A stretch of 64,000 nucleotides of DNA, taken from contig NZ_JACHCI010000009.1 of NCBI RefSeq assembly GCF_014200675.1, forward strand, positions 62,001-126,000. The letters run 5' to 3'. This DNA is from Janthinobacterium saanense (GTDB lineage Bacteria > Pseudomonadota > Gammaproteobacteria > Burkholderiales > Burkholderiaceae_D). The notes beneath the pieces are model-generated. The model saw nothing but the letters and a program-made list of their open reading frames with translations. It did no database searches and had not been told where the DNA came from. The number at the start of each line of letters is the position of its first letter. Within the stretch, counting starts at the first letter, position 1. Position numbers and translations under genes: made by a program. Shown here in pieces: positions 43,590 through 53,865 of the stretch.

Positions 43590-46409
43590 TTACGCGGTTG
43601 GCAACTTTGAAAACTGCTCCCGCATCTTGTCCAGCGTGGCAGAGAAGTTCGCGACGCGGGCTTTTTCCTGCGCCACCACTTCCACCGGCGCGCGGGCGAC
43701 AAAACTTTCGTTCGACAGCTTGCCGTTGGCTTTGTTGATTTCGCCTTCCAGACGCGCCATTTCTTTCGACAGACGCTCGCGTTCTGCGGCCACGTCGATT
43801 TCCACTTTCAGCATCAGCTTGGTGGTGCCGACGATGGCAACCGCGGCAGGCGAATCGGGCAGGGCGTCAACGATCTGCACTTCGGCCAGCTTACCCAGCG
43901 ACTGGATGTAGGGCGCGAACGAGACCAGCGCTGCTTTTTCATCGGCGTTGCCCGCTTCGACGATCAGCGGCACGCGCACCGATGGCGAAATCTGCATTTC
44001 GCCGCGCAGGTTGCGGGTGGCGTCCGTCAGCGCTTTCAGCTGCTGCATCCACGCTTCGGCCGCTTCGTCGATCTTGTCGGTGTTGGCGATCGGGTAAGGC
44101 TGCATCATGATGGACACGCCCTTGGGCTCGCCATCGGCCTTCGGCAGCTTGCCGGCCAATGGCGCCACGGTTTGCCACAGCGCTTCCGTGACAAACGGGA
44201 TGATCGGATGGGCCAGGCGCAACACCACTTCCAGCACGCGCAGCAGGGTGTGGCGGGTGGCGCGTTGCTGGCCTTCCGTGCCTTGCTGTACTTGTACCTT
44301 GGCCACTTCCAGATACCAGTCGCAATATTCATCCCACACGAATTTGTAGATCGATGCGGCGATATTGTCGAAACGGAAGTCTTCGAAGCCCTTGGCCACG
44401 TCCAGCTCGGCTTTTTGCAGCAGGGAAATGATCCATTTGTCTGCTTGCGACAGGTCCGCCTCGTTCGGCGAGCAATCCTTGCCTTCCGTATTCATCATGA
44501 CGAAACGGGTGGCGTTCCACATCTTGTTGCAGAAGTTGCGGTAGCCTTCGCAGCGGCCCAGGTCGAAATTGATGTTGCGGCCCAGCGAGGCGTAGCTGGC
44601 CATGGTGAAGCGCACGGCGTCTGTGCCGTAGGCGGAAATGCCGTCCGGGAATTCCTTGCGCGTGGCCTTGGTGATCTTTTCCGCATCGCGTGGATTCATC
44701 AGGCCGGTGGTGCGCTTGACGATCAGGTCTTCCAGGCCGATGCCGTCGATCAGGTCGATAGGGTCCAGGGTGTTGCCTTTCGACTTGGACATTTTTTGCC
44801 CTGTCGAATCGCGCACCAGGCCGTGTACGTACACGGTTTCAAACGGCACCTTGCCGGTGAAGTGCGCCGTCATCATGACCATGCGCGCGACCCAGAAGAA
44901 GATGATGTCGAAGCCCGTCACCAGCACGGACGATGGCAGGAAAGCCTTCATGTCCGGCGTTTCTTCCGGCCAGCCCATGGTCGAGAACGGCACCAGTGCG
45001 GACGAGAACCAGGTGTCGAGCACGTCGTCGTCGCGTTTCAGCGGGCCGGTGCTGCCAGCGGCCTGAGCCTTGGCTTGCGCTTCGGCTTCGGTCTTGGCGA
45101 CAAAAATATTGCCCTGGTCATCGTACCAGGCCGGGATTTGATGGCCCCACCACAGCTGGCGCGAGATGCACCAGTCCTGGATGTTGTTGAGCCATTGGTT
45201 ATAGGTGGTGCTCCAGTTTTCCGGCACGAACTTGATTTCGCCGCTGGCTACTTTGTCGAGCGCCGTCTCGGCAATCGATTTGCCCGGGAAGAAAGTGCCT
45301 TCCGGGGCTGGTTTGCTCATGGCGACAAACCACTGGTCCGTCAGCATCGGCTCGATGACCACGCCCGTGCGGTCGCCGCGCGGCACCATCAGCTTGTGCG
45401 GCTTGACTTGTTCCAGCAAGCCTTGCGCGTCGAGGTCGGCCACGATCTGCTTGCGGGCAGCGAAACGGTCCAGGCCGCGATACGCTTCTGGCGCGTCGTC
45501 GGTGATTTTGGCGTCCAGCGTCAGGATGACGATTTGCGCCAGCTTGTGGCGTTGGCCCACGGCGTAATCGTTCATGTCATGCGCTGGGGTAATTTTTACG
45601 CAGCCGGTGCCGAATTCCTTGTCGACGTATTCGTCGGCGATGATGGGGATTTCGCGGTCGGTCAGCGGGAGTTTCAGCATCTTGCCGACCAGTGCCGTAT
45701 AGCGCTCGTCGGTCGGATCGACGGCCACGGCCACGTCGCCCAGCATGGTTTCAGGACGCGTGGTCGCCACCGTCAGGAAACCGCTGCCATCGGCCAGCGG
45801 GTACTTGATGTACCACATCGAGCCGTCTTCTTCTTCGGACACCACTTCCAGGTCGGACACCGCCGTACCCAGCACCGGGTCCCAGTTGACCAGGCGCTTG
45901 CCGCGGTAGATCAGGCCTTGTTCGAACAGGCGCACGAAGACGTCGGTCACGACTTTCGAGCGTGGCTCGTCCATCGTGAAGTATTCGCGTTTCCAATCTG
46001 GCGAAGCGCCCAGGCGGCGCATCTGGCCAGTGATGATGGAACCCGATTTTTCTTTCCATTCCCACACTTTTTCCACGAATTTTTCGCGGCCCAGGTCATG
46101 GCGCGAAATCTTTTGCGCGTCCAGCTGGCGTTGCACGACGATTTGCGTGGCGATGCCCGCGTGGTCGGTGCCCGGGATCCAGGCCGTGTTGTGGCCCAGC
46201 ATGCGGTGGTAGCGCGTCAAGCCATCCATGATGGTCTGGTTGAAGGCGTGGCCCATATGCAAGGTGCCGGTGACGTTCGGCGGCGGCAACTGGATGCTGA
46301 AGGAAGGTTTTCCGGCATCGAGGGTGGCGGTGTAGTAACCGCGTTGTTCCCACTCGGTGCGCCAGAATTGTTCAATGTCGGCGGGCTCGAAAGACTTGGC
46401 TAATTCCAT
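43590..46409 (-). CDS. valS: valyl-tRNA synthetase
   Basis: 939-residue class I synthetase. Motifs: [15 protein letters not shown] (HIGH type), [12 protein letters not shown], an inserted editing domain (about 200-400; [10 protein letters not shown]) and a C-terminal coiled coil (about 870-935) that contacts tRNA. Start at 46409 ([13 protein letters not shown]) fits homologues; the longer frame adds seven residues upstream. A TATAAT on the minus strand lies 30 bp upstream. Confidence 0.96.
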   Translation of the reverse strand: MELAKSFEPADIEQFWRTEWEQRGYYTATLDAGKPSFSIQLPPPNVTGTLHMGHAFNQTIMDGLTRYHRMLGHNTAWIPGTDHAGIATQIVVQRQLDAQKISRHDLGREKFVEKVWEWKEKSGSIITGQMRRLGASPDWKREYFTMDEPRSKVVTDVFVRLFEQGLIYRGKRLVNWDPVLGTAVSDLEVVSEEEDGSMWYIKYPLADGSGFLTVATTRPETMLGDVAVAVDPTDERYTALVGKMLKLPLTDREIPIIADEYVDKEFGTGCVKITPAHDMNDYAVGQRHKLAQIVILTLDAKITDDAPEAYRGLDRFAARKQIVADLDAQGLLEQVKPHKLMVPRGDRTGVVIEPMLTDQWFVAMSKPAPEGTFFPGKSIAETALDKVASGEIKFVPENWSTTYNQWLNNIQDWCISRQLWWGHQIPAWYDDQGNIFVAKTEAEAQAKAQAAGSTGPLKRDDDVLDTWFSSALVPFSTMGWPEETPDMKAFLPSSVLVTGFDIIFFWVARMVMMTAHFTGKVPFETVYVHGLVRDSTGQKMSKSKGNTLDPIDLIDGIGLEDLIVKRTTGLMNPRDAEKITKATRKEFPDGISAYGTDAVRFTMASYASLGRNINFDLGRCEGYRNFCNKMWNATRFVMMNTEGKDCSPNEADLSQADKWIISLLQKAELDVAKGFEDFRFDNIAASIYKFVWDEYCDWYLEVAKVQVQQGTEGQQRATRHTLLRVLEVVLRLAHPIIPFVTEALWQTVAPLAGKLPKADGEPKGVSIMMQPYPIANTDKIDEAAEAWMQQLKALTDATRNLRGEMQISPSVRVPLIVEAGNADEKAALVSFAPYIQSLGKLAEVQIVDALPDSPAAVAIVGTTKLMLKVEIDVAAERERLSKEMARLEGEINKANGKLSNESFVARAPVEVVAQEKARVANFSATLDKMREQFSKLPTA

Positions 46410-46438
46410 GATTTGGCGTGTGTTTGGCAAAAGGAACC

Positions 46439-46444
46439 ATTATA
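46439..46444 (-). promoter_or_regulatory. valS: -10 box of valS
   Basis: Perfect TATAAT on the minus strand, 29 bp before the start codon. The -35 region is weak. Confidence 0.5.
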
Positions 46445-46914
46445 GATGACACGGCAAGTCCTGCGCCGTGGATGACCCTGTTTTTCAGTCTTTTGGCGGC
46501 CTGGCGGCCGATCGGATGGCAACAGAACGGGGGATAATCGTTGCTCAGTGTTATCATAGCCGCCTTGGTACTGCCTCCCAGCTTTGCGGACAGTGCCAGC
46601 GGCGCATGGTCATATTGACTATCTGCCCGCATCATTCGTGCCGGCCGCAGCAGCGGTCCCGGCCATTTCAGGCGCTGTCCTTAGGTACTCATTAGGTACT
46701 CCTTTGGGCGCCTGAGCCACGCGCGCCGCCAGCGGTGCACCATTCACGGCGGACACCCGCGCGCCATTGTTTTTGCCGGCCGCGCCGCCACAGCTTAGCC
46801 AGGAACTCTGGCCCGTCGTCTTTCGATACGGCATCGCGAAGCAGGCTACAGCACGCCTGTGGCTGCGCCATGGCCCTCAGCTTTCCTGGTTTCGCTTGCA
46901 TTAAGGAAACTACC
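46445..46914. promoter_or_regulatory. intergenic region between valS and the porin gene
   Basis: About 470 bp without a supported gene. It holds the direct repeat TTAGGTACTC at 46681-46690 and 46692-46701 (11-bp period, one helical turn), which is a candidate regulator site for the porin. An AAGGAAA ribosome site precedes the porin ATG. Short frames here look non-coding. Confidence 0.4.
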
Positions 46915-47961
46915 ATGAAAAAAATTGCGCTCCCGCTCTGTTTCGGCCTTGCCGCCGCCCACGCCGCCATTCCCGTCGCCCACGCCCAGTCCTCCGTTGA
47001 CGTGTATGGCTTGATGGATGCGGCCCTGGTGCAGGAACGCGGCATCAGCAAGCTCACCAGTGGCGTATCGGCCGGATCGCGCCTGGGCTTGCGTGGTACG
47101 GAAGACATCGGCAATGGCCTGCAAGCCGTATTCACCCTGGAAGCGGGCTTGCTGACGGACACGGGCGGTTCCGACCAGGCCGGCCAGCTGTTCGGCCGCC
47201 AGGCCTTTGTCGGTATCAAGAGTCCGCTGGGCATGCTGACGGTGGGCCGCCAATACAATCTGCAAAGCCAGGCGCTGACGGATGTGGCCGACCCCTTCGA
47301 GGGCGGCATGGCGGGCGCTTCGACCAATATTGCCGGTTATTCGGCCACCCGCATCGACAATACCGTGCGCTACACCTCGCCGGAATGGCGCGGCTTGACG
47401 GCGATCGCCATGTTGGGTGCAGGCGAACACTCGGGCCTGGCTGCCGATCAGCGCTCGCTGGGCCTGTCGCTCGGTTACGTCAATGGCCCTTTGACCCTGC
47501 GCCTGGCGCGCCAGAGCCGGGGCGGCGAACCGGGCAAGGCCAATGTCAATAACACCATTCTCGCTGGCAATTACAGCTTTGGTCTGGCCACCGCTTTTGC
47601 CGGCTACGGCAGCAATACAGGCGAGGGCAGTTCCATGTTCTTTGCCGAAAATCCATACGGCGCACCGGTCGCGCCGACCGTGTCGACCGATAGCCGCGAC
47701 GCACTTGTCGGTGTGGCCGTGCCGCTGGGCGCCACCACCTTGCTGGCGTCCTTCATCCACAAGGACGACCGTAACGCAGCCAACCGCGATGCGCAGCAAT
47801 TGGCCATCGGCGCCACTTATGCTTTGTCGAAACGCAGCAAGTTCTATGTGGCCTACGCACAGATCCGCAACCGCAATGGCGCCGCCTATATGGTGGGCAA
47901 CGCTACCGAAGTGGGCAGCGGCGACCGCGCCTTGAATATCGGCTTGCGCCACGCGTTTTAA
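46915..47961 (+). CDS. Gram-negative porin (betaproteobacterial OmpC/Omp32-like)
   Basis: 348-residue outer-membrane trimeric porin with signal peptide (1-24, ending AHAQ). Hallmarks are SSVDVYGLMDAALV at the mature start, SRLGLRGTEDIGNGLQAVFTLE, the GR...FVGIKSPLGMLTVGRQY segment, and the C-terminal ALNIGLRHAF ending in Phe, the sorting signal. It allows diffusion of small solutes. Start at 46915 is chosen because it opens the signal peptide and follows AAGGAAA. It converges closely with the GGDEF-EAL gene. Confidence 0.93.
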   Translation: MKKIALPLCFGLAAAHAAIPVAHAQSSVDVYGLMDAALVQERGISKLTSGVSAGSRLGLRGTEDIGNGLQAVFTLEAGLLTDTGGSDQAGQLFGRQAFVGIKSPLGMLTVGRQYNLQSQALTDVADPFEGGMAGASTNIAGYSATRIDNTVRYTSPEWRGLTAIAMLGAGEHSGLAADQRSLGLSLGYVNGPLTLRLARQSRGGEPGKANVNNTILAGNYSFGLATAFAGYGSNTGEGSSMFFAENPYGAPVAPTVSTDSRDALVGVAVPLGATTLLASFIHKDDRNAANRDAQQLAIGATYALSKRSKFYVAYAQIRNRNGAAYMVGNATEVGSGDRALNIGLRHAF

Positions 47962-47967
47962 TTCGCT

Positions 47968-50052
47968 CTAGGCGGGCAGCATGTTGTTTTCGCGCAGCAG
48001 CCGTTCAAAGGCAGGCGCGGCCAGCGGGCGGCTGAACAGATAGCCTTGCATCTGGTCGCAGCCGTGCTGGCGTAAAAAATCGCATTGCTGCTCCGTTTCC
48101 ACGCCTTCGGCGATGACCTTCAGGCGCAGGCTGTGCGCCAGCGCAATGATGGCGTGCACGATGGCGGCGTCGTCGGCGCTGTGCAGGATGTCGCTGACGA
48201 AGGATTTATCGATCTTCAGCACGTCGATGGGGAAATGGCGCAGATGCGCCAGGCTGGAATAGCCGGTGCCGAAATCGTCGATCGACAATTGCAGCCCCAG
48301 CGTCTTGAGCTTGCCCATGGTGACGATTGCCTGCTCCACGTCTTGCATCATCATGCTTTCCGTCAGTTCCAGTTCCAGGAAGCGTGCTTCCAGTCCAGTT
48401 GCCGCCAAGATATCCTTGACCGATTGCAGCAAACCGTTTTGCCGGAATTGCCGTGCGGACAGATTGACCGCCAGCCTTACCTCTCCCAGTCCTGCTTGCT
48501 GCCATGCTTTTGCCTGCGCACACGCCGTGTGCAGCACCCAGGCGCCGATGGGGACGATGAGTCCCATTTCCTCGGCCAGATGGATGAAGTCGCCTGGCGC
48601 TATGGTGCCCAGGCTGGGATGCTGCCAGCGCAGCAGCGCTTCCATGCCGACCATCTTGCCGCTGCACAAGTCCAGCTGCGGCTGGTACACCAGGTGGAAC
48701 TGGCCGCGTTCGAGCGCATGCCGCAGTTCGCTTTCCAGGTTCAGCCGGGCCAGCGTGCTGGCATTCATGGCCGGCGCATAACTTTGCCAGTGGTTGCGCC
48801 CTTGCTCCTTGGCGCGGTACATGGCGATGTCGGCGTGCTTGATCAGCGTTTCCGCGCTGTCGCCATCGTCCGGGTAGCTGGCCACGCCCATGCTGCAAGT
48901 AAGAAAAAATTCATGCTCGGCCACCTGCAGCGGCTGCGCCACGGCGTCCAGCACGCGCTGCAGGATGGCCTGGCCCGTATCGTTGTTGGCAACTTGCGGC
49001 AGCAGCAGCACGAATTCATCGCCACCCAGGCGCGCCACCGTATCGACTTCGCGCGTGGCGTTGCGCAGCCGCTCGGCGATCAGTTTCAGCAGGCTGTCGC
49101 CGGCACCGTGGCCCAGGGTGTCATTGACGAACTTGAAACGGTCGAGGTCGATGAACACCACCCACACTGGCACGGTGCTGCGCCGCGCCGCCGCCATGGC
49201 CTGTTCCAGCCGTTCGCGCAGCAGCAGGCGATTGGCCAGGCCCGTCAATATATCGTGCCGCGCCTGGAATTCCAGTTCCTGCTCGAAGCGCATGACGGTG
49301 CTGATGTCGTACTGGGCCACCACGAAATGACTGAGCGCGCCGTGGCCGTCATCGTGCACCGGGGCGACGAACAATTCACTCCAGTAGCTGCTGCCGTCCT
49401 TGCGGAAATTGCGCACGATGGCCTTGCCTTCGCGCTGTTCGCGCAGGGCCGCGGTGATTTCCTGCATGTCCTGGCGCGCGTGGTCGGGGCCTTGCACGTC
49501 TTCCAGGCGCTGTCCGAGGACGTCGCCGGCCGCATAGCCGGTGATGCGTTCAAAGGCCGGGTTGACGTATTCGATCAGGTGGCCGGGGGCGTCGGCGCTG
49601 CACAGGATGATGGCGGTCGACGACACTTCGATGATGCGTTCGCGCAGGCGCAGCGACTTTTCATTGCGCATGCGCGCGGCGATATCCTCGGACAGGCGCA
49701 GGTTGGCAAACTGCAGCGCTGCCGTGCGTTCGCTGGTAATGCGCGCAATCACGCTGTTGCGCGACACCAGCTGATAGACATAGGCGGCGGCCAGCAGGCT
49801 CGATAACAGGCCACCCAGCAGCACGTACAGCGCGCCGCGGCGGTTGGCGTCCAGCGGCATGCCGTGCGCGGGCAGCATGGCGGCGCTCATCGCCTGCAGG
49901 TTCGCATGGTTTTCCAGCAACAGCCGGGCGCTTTCCGATTCGATCTGCCGCGCCGAGGCGTAGCACAAGGCGGTCAGGCACAATCCGGCAGCCAGGGTGA
50001 GCAGGGCGGAAGTGGAAACAGAAATGGAGATGCGTTGAAAGAAAGATTGCAT
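47968..50052 (-). CDS. membrane PAS-GGDEF-EAL protein (c-di-GMP turnover)
   Basis: 694-residue protein: two transmembrane helices (about 10-32 and 75-97) around a short periplasmic loop, a PAS domain (about 125-240), GGDEF at ~342-346 (RLGGDEFVLLL) and EAL at ~471 (GMEALLRW), with DDFGTGYSSLAHLR and the KIDKSFV segment intact. Both cyclase and phosphodiesterase motifs are complete, so the net activity cannot be predicted. The start at 50052 (MQSFFQRIS) fits; the longer frame runs into the palindrome upstream. It is divergent from the Crp/Fnr-type gene. Confidence 0.92.
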   Translation of the reverse strand: MQSFFQRISISVSTSALLTLAAGLCLTALCYASARQIESESARLLLENHANLQAMSAAMLPAHGMPLDANRRGALYVLLGGLLSSLLAAAYVYQLVSRNSVIARITSERTAALQFANLRLSEDIAARMRNEKSLRLRERIIEVSSTAIILCSADAPGHLIEYVNPAFERITGYAAGDVLGQRLEDVQGPDHARQDMQEITAALREQREGKAIVRNFRKDGSSYWSELFVAPVHDDGHGALSHFVVAQYDISTVMRFEQELEFQARHDILTGLANRLLLRERLEQAMAAARRSTVPVWVVFIDLDRFKFVNDTLGHGAGDSLLKLIAERLRNATREVDTVARLGGDEFVLLLPQVANNDTGQAILQRVLDAVAQPLQVAEHEFFLTCSMGVASYPDDGDSAETLIKHADIAMYRAKEQGRNHWQSYAPAMNASTLARLNLESELRHALERGQFHLVYQPQLDLCSGKMVGMEALLRWQHPSLGTIAPGDFIHLAEEMGLIVPIGAWVLHTACAQAKAWQQAGLGEVRLAVNLSARQFRQNGLLQSVKDILAATGLEARFLELELTESMMMQDVEQAIVTMGKLKTLGLQLSIDDFGTGYSSLAHLRHFPIDVLKIDKSFVSDILHSADDAAIVHAIIALAHSLRLKVIAEGVETEQQCDFLRQHGCDQMQGYLFSRPLAAPAFERLLRENNMLPA

Positions 50053-50140
50053 GGTGGCGTCCGATGGCGGGGTGCGCCGAAGCCGATCCGTGATCAGGCA
50101 ACCCGGGCAGTGATCAACTGTAGGGCGCGCGTCGCGGCAG

Positions 50141-50164
50141 CGTCCGTTCGGTAGCGAACGGACG
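50141..50164. promoter_or_regulatory. perfect palindrome in the divergent GGDEF-EAL / Crp-type promoter region
   Basis: CGTCCGTTCG - GTAG - CGAACGGACG: two 10-bp perfect arms. The central GTTCGGTAGCGAAC is a symmetrical motif of the size bound by Crp/Fnr dimers. It lies 89 bp from the GGDEF-EAL start and 131 bp from the regulator start. Confidence 0.5.
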
Positions 50165-50294
50165 GAAATGCCGATAAGTAATATAGTCAGGTCCTGATGC
50201 AAGCTGTGTGTTACGCTGCACCGCGTGGCGGCTCTCGTTCCGACGCCTTATAACTTATCCCCTAGCTGACGACTGGAAACCAGGAATCCTGACC

Positions 50295-51035
50295 ATGTCC
50301 AGGCCGCATGCTCTGCAACACAATCCGAATCAAAACCATTTGCTCGCCGCCATGCTGGACGACGATTTCGCGCGCCTGGCGCCGCACCTGGAGCAGGTGC
50401 CCATGCTGCTGGGCGATGTCATTTATGACTCTGGCGACAAAATTCATCATGTGTACTTTCCCACCACCGCCATCGTCTCGCTGCATTATCTGCTGGAAAA
50501 CGGCGGTTCATCAGAAATCGCCGGCGTGGGCAATGAAGGCATCGTCGGCGTGTCGCTGTTCATGGGCGGCGGTTCCACGCCCAGCCGCGCCGTGGTGCAG
50601 ACGGGCGGCATCGGCTTTCGCCTGAAGGCGCAGGTGCTGATGGACGAGTTCAACCGCTCCGGCCCGGTGATGCGCCTCTTGCTGCGCTATACGCAAGCCT
50701 TGATCACGCAAATGTCGCAGACGGCCGTGTGCAACCGCCATCATTCGGTGGAGCAGCAGCTGTGCCGCTGGCTGCTGCTGACCATGGACCGACTGCCGAA
50801 CCGCGAGCTGACCATGACGCAGGAATTGATCGCCAATATGCTGGGCGTGCGCCGCGAAGGCGTGACGGAAGCGGCGGGCCGCTTGCAGGCGCGCGGCTTC
50901 ATCAGCTACCGGCGCGGCCATATCACCGTGCAGGACCGGGCCGGGCTGGAAGGCCATGTCTGCGAATGTTATGGGGTAGTCAAGAAAGAGTTTGGCCGCT
51001 TGCTGTCGGACGTGCGCCGCCGTCAGGACCGCTGA
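50295..51035 (+). CDS. Crp/Fnr-family transcriptional regulator
   Basis: 246-residue regulator. The N-terminal cyclic-nucleotide-binding-like barrel (about 15-150) lacks the usual cAMP phosphate-binding arginine motif and reads GVGNEGIVGVSLFMGG. The C-terminal winged helix (about 160-235) contains LTMTQELIANMLGVRREGVTEAAGRL as recognition helix. No Cys cluster for an Fe-S sensor is seen. Start at 50295 (MSRPHALQH) is supported by family length. The gene is followed 44 bp later by a hybrid kinase gene. Confidence 0.88.
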   Translation: MSRPHALQHNPNQNHLLAAMLDDDFARLAPHLEQVPMLLGDVIYDSGDKIHHVYFPTTAIVSLHYLLENGGSSEIAGVGNEGIVGVSLFMGGGSTPSRAVVQTGGIGFRLKAQVLMDEFNRSGPVMRLLLRYTQALITQMSQTAVCNRHHSVEQQLCRWLLLTMDRLPNRELTMTQELIANMLGVRREGVTEAAGRLQARGFISYRRGHITVQDRAGLEGHVCECYGVVKKEFGRLLSDVRRRQDR

Positions 51036-51079
51036 GTGCCGTCCTTCGCACGCTTTTCCCACCTGTCACCCTCTGGATT

Positions 51080-52990
51080 ATGCATATGCACACCGTAAAT
51101 AAAACAAGTACCGGCCTGCCGTCGCGCTGGCCCATGGCGCTGGCTTTTGCATTCAGTGCCATCGTGCTGCTGGCCGTGGGCGTGCTGGCCTGGCACGGAC
51201 CGCATCCGACGGCGGGAGTGATCGATGCGCTGGTGCTGCTGTTGCTGATGCTGTTGATCGCGCTGTACCGGCGCACGGTCGCGGCCGGTTTGCCACGCCA
51301 GTTGCTGAAAGCGGGCGCCTTGCAGGACGCGATTTTCAACAGCGCCAATTTTTCCTGCATCGCCACCGACGCGCAGGGTGTAATCCAGATATTCAATGTG
51401 GGCGCCGAGCGCATGCTCGGTTATGCAGCCCATGAAGTGGTCGATAAGCTGACGCCGGCCGGTATTTCCGACGCACAGGAAATCATCGCCCGCGCGCAGG
51501 CGTTGAGCGCCGAACTCGATACACCCATCACGCCCGGCGTGGAAGCGCTGGTGTTCAAGGCCAAGCGCGGCATCGAGGATATTTATGAGCTGACCTATAT
51601 TCGCAAGGATGGCAGCCGCTTCCCCGCCATGGTGTCCGTGACAGCCTTGCGCGACGCGCAGAGCAAGGTCATCGGTTATCTGCTGATCGGCACCGACAAC
51701 ACGGCCCGCAAGCGGGTCGAAGCGGAACAGGCGCTGCTGGACCAGCGCCTGCAAGAACACGAGCAATACACGCGCTCGCTGGTCGAATCGAACAACGTGG
51801 AGCTGGAAAAGGCCCGCCAGGTGGCGGACAAGGCCAACCGCGCCAAGTCCGAATTCTTGTCCAGCATGAGCCATGAACTGCGCACGCCGCTCAACGCCGT
51901 GCTGGGCTTTGCCCAGCTGATGGCTTCCGATGTGCCGCCGCCCAGCGTGCCGCAGCAGCGCTCGCTCGAACAGATACTCAAGGGCGGCTGGTATCTGTTG
52001 CGCCTGATTAATGAAATTCTCGACCTGGCCATGATCGAATCGGGCAAGGTCACCATGTCGGAAGAGGCGATGTCGCTGCTCGACGTGCTGCAGGATTGCC
52101 AGGCGATGATCGCGCCCCAGGCGGAAAAACGCGGCATCGACATGCATTTTCCTCAATGCGGCAGGGCATTTTATGTGCATGCCGACCGCACGCGGGTCAA
52201 GCAGGTGATGATCAACCTGCTGTCGAACGCCATCAAATACAACGAGAGCGGCGGCAGCGTGCGCGTCGAATGCAGCCAGCACGGCAACCGCGTACGCGCC
52301 AGCGTGACCGACAGCGGCGCCGGCCTCAGTACCGAACAGATGGCGCAGCTGTTCCAGCCCTTCAATCGCCTGGGCCAGGAAAGCGGCACGGAAGAAGGCA
52401 CGGGCATCGGCCTGGTCGTCACGCGGCAATTGGTGGAATTGATGGGCGGCGAGATCGGCGTCGACAGCACGGTCGGCGTGGGCACCACCTTCTGGGTCGA
52501 ATTCAAGGCGAGCAGTGCGCCCGAGCTGGTGCTGGGCCAGGGCGAAGCGCTGCCGGTGGTGCAGGAAAACCAGGAAACCCAGCGCACCTTGCTGTACGTG
52601 GAAGACAATCCGGCCAACCTGGCGCTGGTCGAACAGCTGATCGCGCGCCGCAGCGACCTGAAGCTGCTGACGGCCATCGATGCGCATCTGGGCATGGACC
52701 TGGCACGCACCTATCAGCCGGACATCATCCTGATGGACATCAACCTGCCTGGCCTCAGCGGTTTTGGCGCCTTGCGCCTGTTGCACGACGATCCGCTGAC
52801 CAGCCATATTCCCGTCATGGCGCTGTCGGCCAACGCCGTGCCGCGCGACATAGAAAAAGGCCTGGAAGCGGGTTTCTTCCGCTACCTGACCAAGCCGATC
52901 AAGGTAGCCGAATTCATGGATGCGCTGGACGTAGCCCTGCACCACGCGGCCGCCCACGGCCTGGCCGACGACATTCACGCATTACGCTAA
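51080..52990 (+). CDS. hybrid sensor histidine kinase (PAS-HisKA-HATPase-REC)
   Basis: 636-residue membrane kinase. Two transmembrane helices near the N-terminus (about 18-40 and 48-64), PAS/PAC (about 78-215), HisKA with His265 in SMSHELRTPLNAVLGFA, HATPase (N box NLLSNAIKYN, G box GTGIGLVV), and a C-terminal receiver with Asp553 (ILMDINLPGLSG). The start ATG at 51080 is preferred; a second lies at 51086. Next comes a receiver-PAS protein gene after 24 bp, a likely partner. Confidence 0.92.
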   Translation: MHMHTVNKTSTGLPSRWPMALAFAFSAIVLLAVGVLAWHGPHPTAGVIDALVLLLLMLLIALYRRTVAAGLPRQLLKAGALQDAIFNSANFSCIATDAQGVIQIFNVGAERMLGYAAHEVVDKLTPAGISDAQEIIARAQALSAELDTPITPGVEALVFKAKRGIEDIYELTYIRKDGSRFPAMVSVTALRDAQSKVIGYLLIGTDNTARKRVEAEQALLDQRLQEHEQYTRSLVESNNVELEKARQVADKANRAKSEFLSSMSHELRTPLNAVLGFAQLMASDVPPPSVPQQRSLEQILKGGWYLLRLINEILDLAMIESGKVTMSEEAMSLLDVLQDCQAMIAPQAEKRGIDMHFPQCGRAFYVHADRTRVKQVMINLLSNAIKYNESGGSVRVECSQHGNRVRASVTDSGAGLSTEQMAQLFQPFNRLGQESGTEEGTGIGLVVTRQLVELMGGEIGVDSTVGVGTTFWVEFKASSAPELVLGQGEALPVVQENQETQRTLLYVEDNPANLALVEQLIARRSDLKLLTAIDAHLGMDLARTYQPDIILMDINLPGLSGFGALRLLHDDPLTSHIPVMALSANAVPRDIEKGLEAGFFRYLTKPIKVAEFMDALDVALHHAAAHGLADDIHALR

Positions 52991-53014
52991 TCAAGCATTT
53001 TTTAGGAATACACC

Positions 53015-53827
53015 ATGTTGCAAGCTACCGAGATTTTGAACGCCAGCATCCTCGTCGTCGATGACCAGGAAGCCAATGTCATGCTGCTCGAGCAGATGCT
53101 GCGCAACGCCGGCTATACCCGCATCAGTTCCACCATGGACCCGAAAGCCGTGCACGCACTGCACCAGGAGCACCGCTACGACCTGATACTGCTCGACTTG
53201 CAGATGCCGGAAATGGATGGTTTCGAAGTGATGGAAGGCTTGCGCGGCCTCGAGGTGGGCAGCTATCTGCCGGTGCTGGTGATCACGGCCCAGCCGGGCC
53301 ACAAGCTGCGCGCATTGCAGGCGGGCGCCAAGGATTTCGTCAGCAAGCCGTTCGACCTGGTGGAAGTGAAAACGCGCATCCACAATATGCTCGAAGTGCG
53401 GCTGCTGTACCAGAAGCTCAATGAGTACAGCAAGTCGCTGGAAGTGATGGTCGATGAGCGCACGGCGGAATTGCGCGCCAGCGAGGCACGCTTCCAGCGC
53501 TTTACGGAATTGTCTTCGGACTGGTACTGGGAACAGGATGCGCAGGGTAACCTGACGCGCTTTTCCGGCCCCGTGGCCGAGATGCTGGGCATCGGCAGCG
53601 CCGAAGAGCCGCAGCGCTGGAACGCCGATGAACGGGCCCTGCTCGATGCCAAGATCGCCGCGCGCGAGCCGTTTCTCGATTTTATCTACAGCCGCAGCAA
53701 TCCTGACGGCAGCACGCAGTACCTGCAGGTGAGCGGCGAGCCGATGTTTGACAATGGCAGCCGCTTCATCGGTTACCGTGGCATCGGCCTCGACGTGAGC
53801 GACCGCCTGCGCGCTCGCCTGCCGTGA
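53015..53827 (+). CDS. response regulator with receiver and PAS domains
   Basis: 270-residue protein: receiver domain (about 10-130) with Asp61 in LILLDLQMPEMDG and the conserved Lys in FVSKPF, a short coiled coil (EYSKSLEVMVDERTAELRASEARF), and a C-terminal PAS domain (about 155-265). No output domain is present, so it may relay phosphate or bind a partner. It directly follows the hybrid kinase gene and is probably co-transcribed. Confidence 0.9.
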   Translation: MLQATEILNASILVVDDQEANVMLLEQMLRNAGYTRISSTMDPKAVHALHQEHRYDLILLDLQMPEMDGFEVMEGLRGLEVGSYLPVLVITAQPGHKLRALQAGAKDFVSKPFDLVEVKTRIHNMLEVRLLYQKLNEYSKSLEVMVDERTAELRASEARFQRFTELSSDWYWEQDAQGNLTRFSGPVAEMLGIGSAEEPQRWNADERALLDAKIAAREPFLDFIYSRSNPDGSTQYLQVSGEPMFDNGSRFIGYRGIGLDVSDRLRARLP

Positions 53828-53865
53828 TGTAAACTACACCTTGTTGACATGCACAAGGAGTGATC

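Noticed and set aside
51023..52978. 651-codon minus-strand frame opposite the hybrid kinase
   Set aside because: His/Gln/Ala-rich composition typical of antisense shadows; the kinase on the plus strand is complete.
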